The notes beneath the pieces are model-generated. The model saw nothing but the letters and a program-made list of their open reading frames with translations, searched no databases and was not told the DNA's origin. Made by a program: the position numbers and the translations under genes. Below, piece after piece: positions 8,630 to 17,669 of a DNA stretch of 64,000 nucleotides. The stretch is from Streptomyces zinciresistens K42 (GTDB taxonomy: Bacteria > Actinomycetota > Actinomycetes > Streptomycetales > Streptomycetaceae): positions 1 to 64,000 of the forward strand of contig NZ_AGBF01000002.1 in assembly GCF_000225525.1 (NCBI RefSeq), in the 5' to 3' direction. Each line of letters opens with the position of its first letter. Positions within the stretch are counted from its first letter, which is position 1.

Positions 8630-9403
8630 TCAGCGCACGTCGTCCGGGAGCAGTCGGGCCAGGGTGCGCACGGCGCGGTACTGGAGGGTCTTGATCGCGC
8701 CCTCGTTCTTGCCCATGACCCGGGCGGTCTCGGCGACGGAGAGGCCCTGGAGGAACCGGAGGGTGACGCACTCCTGCTGCTGGGGGTTGAGCCGTCGTAC
8801 GGCTTCGAGGAGGGCGGCGTTGGAGAGGGATTCGAGGACGGAGTCCTCGGGGGAGCGCTCGACCTCGTTGGCGTCGAGCATCTCGCCGGTGGTCACCTCC
8901 AGCCGGAAGCGGCTGGACTTGAAGTGGTCCGCGACCAGGTTGCGGGCGATGGTGACGAGCCAGGCGCCGAAGTCGCGGCCCTGCCAGGTGAAGGTGCCGA
9001 TGCGGCGCAGGGCCCGCAGAAAGGTCTCACTGGTGAGGTCCTCGGCGGTGGCCTTCCCTCCGACCCGGTAGTAGATGTAGCGGTAGACGGTGTCGCTGTA
9101 CTGGTCGTAGAGCCGTCCGAAGGCGTCGGCCTCGCCGGCCTGCGCCCGTTCCACCAGGTCCATCATGCGGCCGCCGTCGCTGTCCGCGGCGGGGCGGCGC
9201 GCGGTGGCCGCGCCGGTCGGGCGTCCCCGTCTGCCGACGGCGGCGCCGCTCTCGGCGAGTGCGTAGCACGGGCCGACGGGTACGGCGGTTACGGCGAGGG
9301 CGGGGACGGCGGACGCGGTGGGGACGAAGCCGCGCAACAGGTCGTGGACCGATGCGCGCAGCGTAGCCAGGCCCGAGGCGTCAACCCCGACGTGTGGGTA
9401 CAC
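8630..9403 (-). CDS. bldN: ECF sigma factor BldN, with pro-sequence
   Basis: RNA polymerase sigma factor controlling aerial hypha formation (chaplin, rodlin and bldM genes in Streptomyces). Residues 1 to about 78 form an N-terminal extension starting MYPHVGVDASGLATLR, as in the known pro-BldN that is processed by proteolysis. Region 2 follows (MDLVERAQAGEADAFGRLYD, with AEDLTSETFLRALRR and GAWLVTIARNLVADH). Region 4 is CVTLRFLQGLSVAETARVM with a helix-turn-helix ending near GAIKTLQYRAVR. The GTG start at 9403 has GGGAG four bases upstream. rsbN lies downstream on the same strand with its own promoter. A leader of more than 300 bases lies upstream. Confidence 0.95.
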   Translation of the reverse strand: MYPHVGVDASGLATLRASVHDLLRGFVPTASAVPALAVTAVPVGPCYALAESGAAVGRRGRPTGAATARRPAADSDGGRMMDLVERAQAGEADAFGRLYDQYSDTVYRYIYYRVGGKATAEDLTSETFLRALRRIGTFTWQGRDFGAWLVTIARNLVADHFKSSRFRLEVTTGEMLDANEVERSPEDSVLESLSNAALLEAVRRLNPQQQECVTLRFLQGLSVAETARVMGKNEGAIKTLQYRAVRTLARLLPDDVR

Positions 9404-9734
9404 GGGACTCCCAGAGGCAGAGCTTCCATCACGTGCAGTGCGGAACCTTTCACCCGTCGTGACGAAGGAGAGGTGCCGGAATGCGTCTGAGGAGAATAAC
9501 GCTTCGTACAGGCCCTGCTACGCCCAGTTGCTCAAATCATCGATTGCGTCTCTTCTGTAACCGAATGACGGTCGATCAAGTGGCTAAGAGTGAGCGTTTG
9601 TTGAACGAATATGTTCGTGTTCCGGCTTACTCCGGGGCGTCTTGTGGCCGTGTCCAGCCAACCTGACTGGACAGGGGGTTACGGGGGTAGTGGACGCGTT
9701 TCGGGCGGTGCACCCGGGCGTGGTCACCACACGG
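9404..9734 (-). promoter_or_regulatory. bldN upstream regulatory region with an imperfect palindrome
   Basis: About 330 bases without a gene between bldN and the terminator of the HAD-IB gene. The part around 9530-9625 is noticeably richer in A and T than its surroundings. It contains an imperfect palindrome at 9605-9618 (ACGAA and TTCGT arms around TATG) and AGTGA-type words nearby. bldN is known to be controlled by several developmental regulators, so operators are expected here; none is assigned with confidence. Confidence 0.5.
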
Positions 9735-9769
9735 CGTCAGCCCGTCCCCAGAGGTCGGACGGGCTGACG
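9735..9769. terminator. Terminator hairpin after the HAD-IB gene
   Basis: A perfect 13-bp stem (arms 9735-9747 and 9757-9769). It lies about 20 bases after the stop of the minus-strand HAD-IB gene and insulates the bldN promoter region from it. Confidence 0.8.
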
Positions 9770-9787
9770 GCGGTGGGAGCGGGCGTA

Positions 9788-10708
9788 CTACCGGCGGCGC
9801 CGGTGCATGGCGATCGCCGCGGCCGTGCCGCCGGCCACCGCGCCGACCCCCGCCGCGGCCGGGATGCCGACCTTCGCGGCCTTGCGGCCGGTGCGGTAGT
9901 CGCGCAGCCGCCAGTCCAGCCGGCGGGCGTGCTTGCGCAGCTTGGCGTCCGGGTTGATGGCGTAGGGGTGGCCGACCAGCGAGAGCATCGGGATGTCGTT
10001 GTGCGAGTCGCTGTACGCCGCGCAGCGGCCGAGGTCCAGGCCCTCCGCCGCGGCCAGCGCGCGCACCGCCTCCGCCTTCGCCGGGCCGTGCAGGGGCTCG
10101 CCGACGAGCTTGCCCGTGTAGACCCCGTCCACCGACTCCGTGACCGTGCCGAGGGCGCCGGTCAGGCCGAGGCGGCGGGCGATCACCGTGGCGATCTCCA
10201 CCGGGGCGGCGGTCACCAGCCACACCTTCTGGCCCGCGTCCAGATGGGCCTGCGCCAGCGCACGCGTGCCCGGCCAGATCCGCTCGGCCATGTACTCGTC
10301 GTAGATCTCCTCGCCGATCGACTGGAGCTCCGCGACGCGGTGGCCCTGCACGATCGACAGCGCCGACTCGCGCGCCTCCTGCATGTGCTCGGGGTCCTCG
10401 ACGCCGGCCAGCCGGAACCACGCCTGCTGCCAGGCGAACCTGGCGAGCTCGCGGGTCTCGAAGAACTTCCGCTTGTACAGCCCGCGCCCGAAGTGGAAGA
10501 GGGCGGCACCCTGCATCACGGTGTTGTCCAGGTCGAAGAACGCGGCGGCCTCCTCGTCGCCGAGCACCGGGAAGACCGGCGCGGCCCGGGAGACCTCCGT
10601 CGCCTCCTGTGACGACTTGCGCGCTGCCTCCGCCGAGGCCTCGCCAGCCAACACGCTCCGCGCCGTGGCGGAACGCCTACGGGGAGTGAGCCATCCAAGA
10701 GCGGCCAT
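9788..10708 (-). CDS. HAD-IB family hydrolase (SerB/CicA-like)
   Basis: A 306-aa phosphatase-type HAD protein of subfamily IB. Motif I is FFDLDNTVMQGAALFHFG, motif II is the VTAAP serine/threonine loop, and motif IV is AYSDSHNDIPML. Between motifs I and II lies the helical cap. The C-terminus is a hydrophobic stretch (IPAAAGVGAVAGGTAAAIA) followed by basic residues, which could anchor the protein to the membrane. Related actinobacterial proteins are annotated as phosphoserine-phosphatase-like, but the substrate is unknown. The ATG at 10708 is preferred; ATG 10726 in the same frame is possible. Neither has a clear ribosome site. Confidence 0.82.
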   Translation of the reverse strand: MAALGWLTPRRRSATARSVLAGEASAEAARKSSQEATEVSRAAPVFPVLGDEEAAAFFDLDNTVMQGAALFHFGRGLYKRKFFETRELARFAWQQAWFRLAGVEDPEHMQEARESALSIVQGHRVAELQSIGEEIYDEYMAERIWPGTRALAQAHLDAGQKVWLVTAAPVEIATVIARRLGLTGALGTVTESVDGVYTGKLVGEPLHGPAKAEAVRALAAAEGLDLGRCAAYSDSHNDIPMLSLVGHPYAINPDAKLRKHARRLDWRLRDYRTGRKAAKVGIPAAAGVGAVAGGTAAAIAMHRRRR

Positions 10709-10828
10709 GACCGTGAGCATAGCCATTCTGTTCGGTGGTCCCGGAGCCGAGAGGTTCGAAGGCTGTGAACTCTCCGCGACCGGTCGGTTAAGGGGTGCGC
10801 CCGGCCGCGCGTCCGCCGGGGCGGGACA

Positions 10829-11116
10829 ATGGCCGGCATGAGTCCCCTCTTCCGCCGCGCCCCGGCAAGACCGCCGCAGGACCGGCTCGTGACGCTCATC
10901 GGCAAACCGGACTGCCACCTGTGTGATGACGCACAGCGGGTGGTGGAGCGGGTGTGCGCGCAGGCCGGGGTGCCCTGGGTGTGGAAGGACATCACGCAGG
11001 ACCCCCGACTCCACGACCAGTACTGGGAGCAGATCCCGGTCGTCCTCGTCGACGGGGCCCAGCACACCTTCTGGCGGGTGAACGAGGACCGCCTCCGCAA
11101 AGCACTGACCGAGTAG
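10829..11116 (+). CDS. Glutaredoxin-like thiol protein (DUF836)
   Basis: A small (95 aa) thioredoxin-fold protein with the redox motif CHLC in IGKPDCHLCDDAQRVVE and a later cis-proline segment (QIPVVLVDG). The fold order beta-alpha-beta-alpha-beta-beta-alpha and the length fit glutaredoxin-like DUF836 proteins. It presumably reduces a disulfide or acts in thiol redox signalling. ATG 10829 and ATG 10838 are both possible starts; the longer one is given. It lies divergent to the HAD-IB gene and upstream of rex, a redox-sensor gene, which suits a redox role. Confidence 0.82.
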   Translation: MAGMSPLFRRAPARPPQDRLVTLIGKPDCHLCDDAQRVVERVCAQAGVPWVWKDITQDPRLHDQYWEQIPVVLVDGAQHTFWRVNEDRLRKALTE

Positions 11117-11303
11117 TCCAACCGCGCGAAAATCGGCTTAGGATCGACGGCGACTTGGTCTCGGGGGCGGGCATCGTTGAGGAGAGTGTGCGGTTTTGCC
11201 CCCAAGAGTTGAGGAACGATGGTGCGTGTGCGCCAGTTCCGCACGTCTGCGCCGGGTGTGCGTGAGCCCGGTCACGTTGGGCGGGCAAATCGGACACCAT
11301 CTT

Positions 11304-11319
11304 TGTGCACGCGTTCACA
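11304..11319. promoter_or_regulatory. Rex operator (ROP) upstream of rex-hemACD
   Basis: The palindrome TGTGCACGCGTTCACA matches the Streptomyces Rex operator consensus TGTGAACGCGTTCACA with one mismatch. It lies 80 bases before the rex start. Rex binds such sites when the NADH/NAD ratio is low and represses its own operon. The sequence match is direct; regulation is from established knowledge of Rex. Confidence 0.92.
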
Positions 11320-11399
11320 AAGACATAGCCTCTAGGCGACGGGGCGGTCATCTAGGGACGTGTGACCGCCTACAGCCCCGCTCTACCCGCAGGAGCACC

Positions 11400-12176
11400 G
11401 TGGCAACTGGCCGAACACACCGACCGGCGACCCGCAGCCGAGGCATTCCCGAGGCCACCGTCGCCCGGCTTCCGCTGTACCTCCGAGCCCTCACGGCGCT
11501 CTCGGAGCGCTCGGTGCCCACCGTCTCCTCCGAGGAACTCGCCGCCGCCGCCGGGGTCAACTCCGCGAAGCTGCGCAAGGACTTCTCCTACCTCGGCTCC
11601 TACGGGACCCGCGGGGTGGGCTACGACGTCGAGTATCTCGTGTACCAGATCTCCCGTGAACTCGGCCTCACCCAGGACTGGCCGGTAGTGATCGTCGGCA
11701 TCGGAAACCTCGGCGCCGCCCTCGCCAACTACGGCGGGTTCGCCTCCCGCGGCTTCCGCGTCGCGGCCCTCATCGACGCCGACCCGGCCATGGCCGGCAA
11801 GCCCGTCGCGGGCATCCCCGTGCAGCACGCCGACGAACTGGAGAGGATCATCCAGGACAACGGCGTGTCCATCGGCGTCATCGCCACCCCCGCCGGAGCC
11901 GCCCAGGCCGTCTGCGACCGGCTCGTGGGCGCCGGCGTCACGTCCATCCTGAACTTCGCGCCGACCGTGCTGACCGTCCCCGACGGCGTCGACGTGCGCA
12001 AGGTCGACCTCTCCATCGAGCTGCAGATCCTCGCGTTCCACGAGCAGCGCAAGGCGGGCGAGGAGGCCCACGCCGACGGCGCCGGACCGGCCGCCGCACG
12101 CCGTACCGGCACCGGCTCCGACGCCTCCGCCGACCAGGGACCGGACGGGGACGTACCCGCGGTGATGCCGGCATGA
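11400..12176 (+). CDS. rex: Redox-sensing transcriptional repressor Rex
   Basis: A homodimeric NADH/NAD sensor that represses respiratory genes. The N-terminal winged helix spans about residues 15-85, including TVSSEELAAAAGVNSAKLRK and FSYLGSYGTRGVGY. The Rossmann domain starts VVIVGIGNLGAALANYGGF and ends with the domain-swapped helix near VDLSIELQILAFHEQR. The C-terminal 45 residues are a disordered Ala/Gly/Asp-rich tail. The GTG at 11400 has AGGAG four bases upstream. The stop overlaps the hemA start (ATGA), so rex heads the rex-hemA-hemC-hemD operon, and a Rex operator lies in its promoter. Confidence 0.96.
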   Translation: MATGRTHRPATRSRGIPEATVARLPLYLRALTALSERSVPTVSSEELAAAAGVNSAKLRKDFSYLGSYGTRGVGYDVEYLVYQISRELGLTQDWPVVIVGIGNLGAALANYGGFASRGFRVAALIDADPAMAGKPVAGIPVQHADELERIIQDNGVSIGVIATPAGAAQAVCDRLVGAGVTSILNFAPTVLTVPDGVDVRKVDLSIELQILAFHEQRKAGEEAHADGAGPAAARRTGTGSDASADQGPDGDVPAVMPA

Positions 12177-13888
12177 GTCTGCTCGTCGTGGGGCTGAGCC
12201 ACCGCAGCGCCCCGGTCAGCGTCCTGGAGCGCGCCGCGCTGAGCGCGGACGCCCAGGTCAAGCTGGTGCAGGACACCGTCGCCGCCGAGCCGGCCACCGA
12301 GGCCGCCGTGCTGGCCACCTGCAACCGCATCGAGCTGTACGCCGACGTGGACAAGTTCCACGCCGGTGTCGCCGAGCTGTCCACGCTGCTCGCCCAGCAC
12401 AGCGGGGTGGGCCTCGACGAGCTCACGCCGTACCTCTACGTCCACTACGAGGACCGGGCCGTCCACCATCTCTTCTCGGTGGCCTGCGGACTGGACTCGA
12501 TGGTCGTCGGCGAGGGGCAGATCCTCGGCCAGATCAAGGACTCCCTCGCCAGGGCCCAGGAGCTGCACAGCGCCGGACGCCTGCTGAACGACCTGTTCCA
12601 GCAGGCCCTGCGGGTCGGCAAGCGCGCCCACTTCGAGACCGGCATCGACCGCGCCGGGCAGTCCCTGGTCACCTTCGGCCTGCAGCAGCTCGCCGACGGC
12701 GCGGACGTCGCGACCTGGGCCCGCGGCCGGAAGGCGCTGGTCATCGGCGCCGGATCGATGTCCTCCCTGGCCGCCGCCACCCTCGCGCGGGCCGGTGTCG
12801 CCGAGGTGGTCATCGCCAACCGCACCCCGGACCGCGCCGAGCGCCTCGCCGAGATCATCAGCGAGGGCGACGACACGGACGTGCCCGCCCGCGCGGTACC
12901 GATGGACGCGGTACCGGTCGAGCTGACACGTGCCGACATCGCCGTCTCCTGCACCGGTGCGACGGGTCTCGTCCTCACCGCCGAGGACATCGCCGCCGCC
13001 GTCGAGGGCCGCGGCGGCCGCTCCGCCGCCCGTCCCGCGGAGAAGGCTCCCGCCGCCCGCACGAGCGCCGAGGACACCGGAACCCGCCGGGTGCTGCCGC
13101 CTGCCGCCGACGAGAACTGCCCGCTGGACCTCACCGCCACCACCGTGCAGGGAGGTTTTTCCGTGCACGGGGAGGCCGCCGTCGCCGGCCTGGACGCGGC
13201 CGCCCTGGAGCAGCACGCGGCGTGGGCGGCCGGCGGCGCCGTCGACCGCCGCGAGGCGGCCCGCCGCGGCCCCGAGACCGACGCCGACCTGATCACCGCG
13301 CTCGCCGCGACCGCCGCCACCGTCGGCCGCGTCCCCGAGCGGCGCAAGCCCGAGCCGGCCGCCGAGACGCCGCGCCCCGAGCCGGTCCTCGCCCTGCTCG
13401 ACCTCGCCATGCCGCGCGACGTCGACGCGGCCGTGCACCGGCTGGCCGGAGTGCGGCTGGTCGACATCGAGTCCCTCGCGGAAGCCTCCGCGGACGCCCC
13501 CATGGCGGCCGACGTCGACCAGGTCCGCCGTATCGTCGCCGACGAGGTCGCCGCCTTCGGGGCGGCGCTGCGGGCCGCGCACATCACGCCGACCGTCGTC
13601 GCGCTGCGCGCGATGGCCGCGGACGTCGTGGCGAACGAGATCGCCCGGCTGGAGGGCCGGCTCCCGGCCCTCGACGACAAGCACCGCGGCGAGATCACGC
13701 AGACCGTCCGGCGCGTGGTCGACAAGCTGCTGCACGCCCCGACCGTCCGGGTCAAGCAGCTCGCGGCCGAGCCCGGCGGCGCCGGGTACGCGGACGCCCT
13801 GCGGACCCTGTTCGACCTCGACCAGGACACGGTGGCCGCCGTCTCCCGGGCCGAGGACGGTACCGAGAAGAACCGAGACCCACGATGA
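12173..13888 (+). CDS. hemA: Glutamyl-tRNA reductase HemA
   Basis: Catalyses NADPH-dependent reduction of glutamyl-tRNA to glutamate-1-semialdehyde, the first committed step of C5 tetrapyrrole synthesis. The N-terminal catalytic domain has VVGLSHRSAPV and ATCNRIELY, with the nucleophile Cys at residue 50. The Rossmann domain has VIGAGSMSSLAAATL. The C-terminal dimerisation helix runs from about residue 455. Between the Rossmann half and PVLALLDLAMPRDVDAAV lies an insertion of roughly 130 residues rich in Ala, Arg and Pro, making 571 aa against about 420 in many bacteria. It overlaps rex by ATGA at the start and hemC by ATGA at the end. Confidence 0.95.
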   Translation: MSLLVVGLSHRSAPVSVLERAALSADAQVKLVQDTVAAEPATEAAVLATCNRIELYADVDKFHAGVAELSTLLAQHSGVGLDELTPYLYVHYEDRAVHHLFSVACGLDSMVVGEGQILGQIKDSLARAQELHSAGRLLNDLFQQALRVGKRAHFETGIDRAGQSLVTFGLQQLADGADVATWARGRKALVIGAGSMSSLAAATLARAGVAEVVIANRTPDRAERLAEIISEGDDTDVPARAVPMDAVPVELTRADIAVSCTGATGLVLTAEDIAAAVEGRGGRSAARPAEKAPAARTSAEDTGTRRVLPPAADENCPLDLTATTVQGGFSVHGEAAVAGLDAAALEQHAAWAAGGAVDRREAARRGPETDADLITALAATAATVGRVPERRKPEPAAETPRPEPVLALLDLAMPRDVDAAVHRLAGVRLVDIESLAEASADAPMAADVDQVRRIVADEVAAFGAALRAAHITPTVVALRAMAADVVANEIARLEGRLPALDDKHRGEITQTVRRVVDKLLHAPTVRVKQLAAEPGGAGYADALRTLFDLDQDTVAAVSRAEDGTEKNRDPR

Positions 13889-14844
13889 CCCAGCAGGCAC
13901 TACGGCTCGGCACCCGGCGCAGTCGGCTCGCCATGGCCCAGTCGGGGCAGGTCGCCGACGCCGTGAGCCGGACGACCGGGCGCCCCGTCGAACTCGTCGA
14001 GATCACCACGTACGGCGACGTCTCGCGCGAGGCGCTGGCGCAGATCGGCGGCACCGGCGTGTTCGTCACCGCCCTGCGCGACGCCCTGCTCGGCGGCGAG
14101 ATCGACTTCGCCGTGCACTCGCTGAAGGATCTGCCCACCACGCAGCCCGAGGAGCTGGCCCTGGCGGCCGTCCCCGAGCGGGAGGACCCGCGCGACGTGA
14201 TCGTCGCCCGCGAGGCCCTGAAGCTCACCGACCTGCCGCGCGGCGCGCGCGTCGGCACCGGTTCACCGCGCCGGACGGCGCAGCTGAACGCGTACGCGCG
14301 CGGCCACGGCCTCGACATCGAGATGGTCCCGATCCGCGGCAACGTCGACACCCGGATCCGGTACGTGCGCGACGGCGGGCTCGACGCGGTGGTGCTGGCC
14401 GCGGCCGGCCTGAGCCGCATCGGCCGCCTCGACGAGGTGACCGACTTCCTGTCGGTCGACACAGTTCTGCCCGCCCCCGGCCAGGGGGCCCTGGCGGTCG
14501 AGTGCTCCGCGGGCAACGCGGACCTCGTCGCCGCGCTCGGTGAACTCGACGACCCGTTCACACGGATCGCCGTCACCGCCGAGCGGTCCCTGCTCGCCGC
14601 CCTGGAAGCCGGCTGCTCCGCCCCCGTGGGCGCGCTGGCCGACATCCTGGTCGGCGGGCAGGTTGTCAAGGAAATGCGCCTGCGCGGCGTCGTCGGCACG
14701 ACCGACGGCACGCGGATGGTGCAGCTGTCCACCACCGGTCCCGTGCCCGAGACGCACGACCGAGCGCTGACGCTCGGTCGCGAACTCGCCTCCGAGATGC
14801 TTGCCCAGGGCGCGGCCGGTCTGATGGGGGAGCGAGCACAGTGA
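13885..14844 (+). CDS. hemC: Hydroxymethylbilane synthase (porphobilinogen deaminase)
   Basis: Polymerises four porphobilinogens into hydroxymethylbilane. The 319-aa product has the family's LGTRRSRLAMAQ at the N-terminus, the substrate-binding HSLKDLPT, RIGTGSPRR-type motif (VGTGSPRRTAQL), RGNVDTRI, and the dipyrromethane-attachment cysteine in LEAGCSAPVGALA. It starts with ATG overlapping the hemA stop and its own stop overlaps the hemD start (GTGA), so the operon is tightly coupled. Confidence 0.97.
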   Translation: MTQQALRLGTRRSRLAMAQSGQVADAVSRTTGRPVELVEITTYGDVSREALAQIGGTGVFVTALRDALLGGEIDFAVHSLKDLPTTQPEELALAAVPEREDPRDVIVAREALKLTDLPRGARVGTGSPRRTAQLNAYARGHGLDIEMVPIRGNVDTRIRYVRDGGLDAVVLAAAGLSRIGRLDEVTDFLSVDTVLPAPGQGALAVECSAGNADLVAALGELDDPFTRIAVTAERSLLAALEAGCSAPVGALADILVGGQVVKEMRLRGVVGTTDGTRMVQLSTTGPVPETHDRALTLGRELASEMLAQGAAGLMGERAQ

Positions 14845-16544
14845 GCCCCACCACTCTTCCCGCCGGCCTCGAACACGGGCACGTCACCTTCCTGGGTGCC
14901 GGACCCGGGGATCCGGGACTGCTGACCCTGCGCGCCGTCGAGGCGCTGGCGCACGCGGACGTCCTCGTCGCCGAGCACGAGGTGCTCGACGTCGTCCGGA
15001 CGCACGCGCGGCCCGGCGTCTCGCTCGTGGACACGGAGGCCGGTCCGGCGCCGGACCCGCTTCCGGGCACGAACACGCCCCGGCCGACGCCGGTTGACGG
15101 CGCGTCAAGGAGCGCTGGGTCACCCGCGGTGCGGGATGCCGCACATCTTGTCATGGAGGCCGCGAGGGGCGGCAGGCGGGTCGTGCGCGCGGTGTCCGGG
15201 GATCCCGGGCTCGACGCGTACGCCGCCGAGGAGATGCTGGCGTGCGCCGCGGCCGGTGTGCCGTTCGAGGTCGTGCCCGGGGTGGCGGCCGCGGTGGGGG
15301 TGCCCGCCTACGCCGGGGTGCCGCTGCGCGACGCCCAGGGCACGGACGTGCGGTTCGTCGACGCGCGGACCGCCTCGGACCGCTGCTGGACCGAGGTCGG
15401 GGCGTCCGACGGCACCGTCGTCGTCTCCACGACGCTGGACTGCGTCGCCGCGGCGGCCGGTGAGCTGGTCTCCGCGGGCCGCAAGCCCGACACCCCGATG
15501 ACGGTCACCGTCGCCGGCACCACCACCCGCCAGCGGACCTGGACGGCGACCCTGGGCACCATCGCCCAGACGCTGAAGCAGGCCAAGGTGCTGCCCTCGC
15601 CCGAGGGCGCGCGGCCGGTGATAGCCGTGGTCGGTGAGCGTTCCGCACCCGCCCAGCGCGACCAGCTCTCGTGGTTCGAGTCCAAGCCGCTGTTCGGCTG
15701 GAAGGTCCTCGTGCCGCGCACGAAGGAGCAGGCGGCCTCGCTCTCCGACCAGCTGCGGTCCTACGGCGCCGTACCGCACGAGGTGCCCACGATCGCCGTC
15801 GAGCCGCCGCGCACGCCGCAGCAGATGGAGCGGGCCGTCAAGGGACTGGTGACCGGCCGCTACGAGTGGATCGCCTTCACCTCCGTCAACGCCGTCAAGG
15901 CGGTGCGGGAGAAGTTCGAGGAGTACGGGCTCGACGCCCGCGCCTTCGCGGGGATCAAGGTCGCCGCGGTGGGCGAGCAGACGGCCGGGGCGCTCATCGC
16001 CTTCGGCGTGAAGCCCGACCTCGTGCCGAGCGGCGAGCAGTCGGCCGCCGGGCTGCTGGAGGACTGGCCGCCCTACGACCCGGTGTTCGACCCGATCGAC
16101 CGGGTGTTCCTGCCGCGGGCCGACATCGCCACCGAGACCCTGGTCGCCGGGCTCATCGAGCTGGGCTGGGAGGTCGACGACGTCACCGCCTACCGGACCG
16201 TGCGGGCCTCGCCGCCTCCGGCGGAGACCCGGGAGGCGATCAAGGGCGGCGGCTTCGACGCGGTGCTCTTCACCTCCTCCTCCACCGTGCGCAACCTCGT
16301 CGGCATCGCCGGCAAGCCGCACAACGTGACGGTGATCGCCTGCATCGGTCCGGCGACCGCCAAGACCGCCGAGGAGCACGGGCTGCGGGTGGACGTCATG
16401 GCCCCCGAGCCGTCCGTGCTGAGGCTGGCCGAGGCGCTGGCCGACTTCGGCACGCGGCGCCGCACCGCCGCGCTGGACGCCGGGGACGCGGTGACCCGGC
16501 CGAGCGAGCGCAGGCCGGGAGCCCGGCGGCGCCGCGCGACCTGA
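14841..16544 (+). CDS. hemD: Fused uroporphyrinogen-III methyltransferase/synthase (CobA-HemD)
   Basis: A 567-aa fusion. Residues 10 to about 265 form a precorrin-2-type methyltransferase domain ([19 protein letters not shown], then [19 protein letters not shown]), which would methylate uroporphyrinogen III towards sirohaem and cobalamin. Residues from about 285 form uroporphyrinogen-III synthase ([47 protein letters not shown]). The domain order is the usual actinobacterial one. The start GTG overlaps the hemC stop. A short linker rich in Pro and Thr lies near residue 75. A terminator hairpin follows, so hemB is transcribed separately or by readthrough. Confidence 0.94.
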   Translation: MSPTTLPAGLEHGHVTFLGAGPGDPGLLTLRAVEALAHADVLVAEHEVLDVVRTHARPGVSLVDTEAGPAPDPLPGTNTPRPTPVDGASRSAGSPAVRDAAHLVMEAARGGRRVVRAVSGDPGLDAYAAEEMLACAAAGVPFEVVPGVAAAVGVPAYAGVPLRDAQGTDVRFVDARTASDRCWTEVGASDGTVVVSTTLDCVAAAAGELVSAGRKPDTPMTVTVAGTTTRQRTWTATLGTIAQTLKQAKVLPSPEGARPVIAVVGERSAPAQRDQLSWFESKPLFGWKVLVPRTKEQAASLSDQLRSYGAVPHEVPTIAVEPPRTPQQMERAVKGLVTGRYEWIAFTSVNAVKAVREKFEEYGLDARAFAGIKVAAVGEQTAGALIAFGVKPDLVPSGEQSAAGLLEDWPPYDPVFDPIDRVFLPRADIATETLVAGLIELGWEVDDVTAYRTVRASPPPAETREAIKGGGFDAVLFTSSSTVRNLVGIAGKPHNVTVIACIGPATAKTAEEHGLRVDVMAPEPSVLRLAEALADFGTRRRTAALDAGDAVTRPSERRPGARRRRAT

Positions 16545-16569
16545 GCACAGCCGTACGAAACGGCGCGGG

Positions 16570-16604
16570 CGGGCCCGCCTCCGGACGATCCGGGGGCGGG
16601 CCCG
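16570..16604. terminator. Hairpin between hemD and hemB
   Basis: A 15-bp stem with one G-U-type mismatch (arms 16570-16584 and 16590-16604), 26 bases after the hemD stop. It probably ends or attenuates the rex-hemACD transcript. Confidence 0.75.
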
Positions 16605-16657
16605 TCCCGACTCCGCGTCGGCAAAGGGGCTGCCGGGGCGGGCGTAGCGTAGACGGC

Positions 16658-17653
16658 ATGACGACGTACGGATCCTTCCCCGGTACGCGGCCCCGGCGTC
16701 TGCGGACCACCCCCGTCATGCGGCGCATGGTCGCCGAGACCCGGTTGCACCCGGCCGACTTCATCCTCCCGGCGTTCGTGCGCGAGGGGGTCCGCGAGCC
16801 GGTGCCGATCAGCTCCATGCCGGGCGTGGTCCAGCACACGCGGGACAGCCTGAAGAAGGCGGCGCTGGAGGCCGTGGAGGCCGGGGTCTCCGGGATCATG
16901 CTCTTCGGCGTGCCCGAGGAGGGCAAGAAGGACGCGTACGGCACCCCGGGCACCGACCCCGACGGCATCCTCCAGGTCGCGCTGCGGGACGTGCGGGCCG
17001 AGGTCGGCGACGACCTCCTCGTCATGTCCGACCTGTGCCTGGACGAGACCACCGACCACGGGCACTGCGGTGTGCTGGACGAGCACGGGCGCGTCGACAA
17101 CGACGCCACGCTGGAGCGGTACGCCGAGATGGCCCAGGTCCAGGCCGACGCCGGGGCCCACGTCGTGGGACCCAGCGGGATGATGGACGGGCAGATCGGC
17201 GTCGTCCGCGACGCGCTCGACCAGATCGGGCGCGAGGACGTGGCGATCCTCGCCTACACCGTCAAGTACGCCTCCGCCTTCTACGGGCCCTTCCGGGAGG
17301 CCGTCGGCTCCTCGCTGCGCGGCGACCGCAGGACCTATCAGCAGGACCCGGCCAACGCGCGGGAGTCGCTGCGCGAGCTGGCGCTCGATCTGGAGGAGGG
17401 CGCCGACATGGTGATGGTCAAGCCGGCCGGGCCCTACCTCGACATCCTGGCCCGGGTCGCCGACGCGGTGGACGTGCCCGTCGTCGCGTATCAGATCTCC
17501 GGTGAGTACTCCATGATCGAGGCCGCCGCCGAGAAGGGCTGGATCGACCGGGACCGGGCGATCTTCGAGGCGCTGACCGGCATCAAGCGGGCCGGGGCGC
17601 GCACGATCCTCACGTACTGGGCCACGGAGGCCGCGCGGAAGCTGGGCCGCTGA
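16658..17653 (+). CDS. hemB: Delta-aminolevulinic acid dehydratase HemB
   Basis: Condenses two 5-aminolevulinate molecules to porphobilinogen. At 331 aa it has normal length. Active-site lysines are in AYTVKYAS and [10 protein letters not shown], and the allosteric arginine region [10 protein letters not shown] is present. The metal site reads [14 protein letters not shown]: the second ligand position is Asp rather than Cys, so this is not the three-cysteine zinc type and is probably Mg-dependent, while one Cys persists. ATG 16658 starts the conserved region after a hairpin. It belongs functionally with hemACD upstream and hemL at 41.8 kb. Confidence 0.96.
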   Translation: MTTYGSFPGTRPRRLRTTPVMRRMVAETRLHPADFILPAFVREGVREPVPISSMPGVVQHTRDSLKKAALEAVEAGVSGIMLFGVPEEGKKDAYGTPGTDPDGILQVALRDVRAEVGDDLLVMSDLCLDETTDHGHCGVLDEHGRVDNDATLERYAEMAQVQADAGAHVVGPSGMMDGQIGVVRDALDQIGREDVAILAYTVKYASAFYGPFREAVGSSLRGDRRTYQQDPANARESLRELALDLEEGADMVMVKPAGPYLDILARVADAVDVPVVAYQISGEYSMIEAAAEKGWIDRDRAIFEALTGIKRAGARTILTYWATEAARKLGR

Positions 17654-17669
17654 CGGGAGTCGGGGCCGC

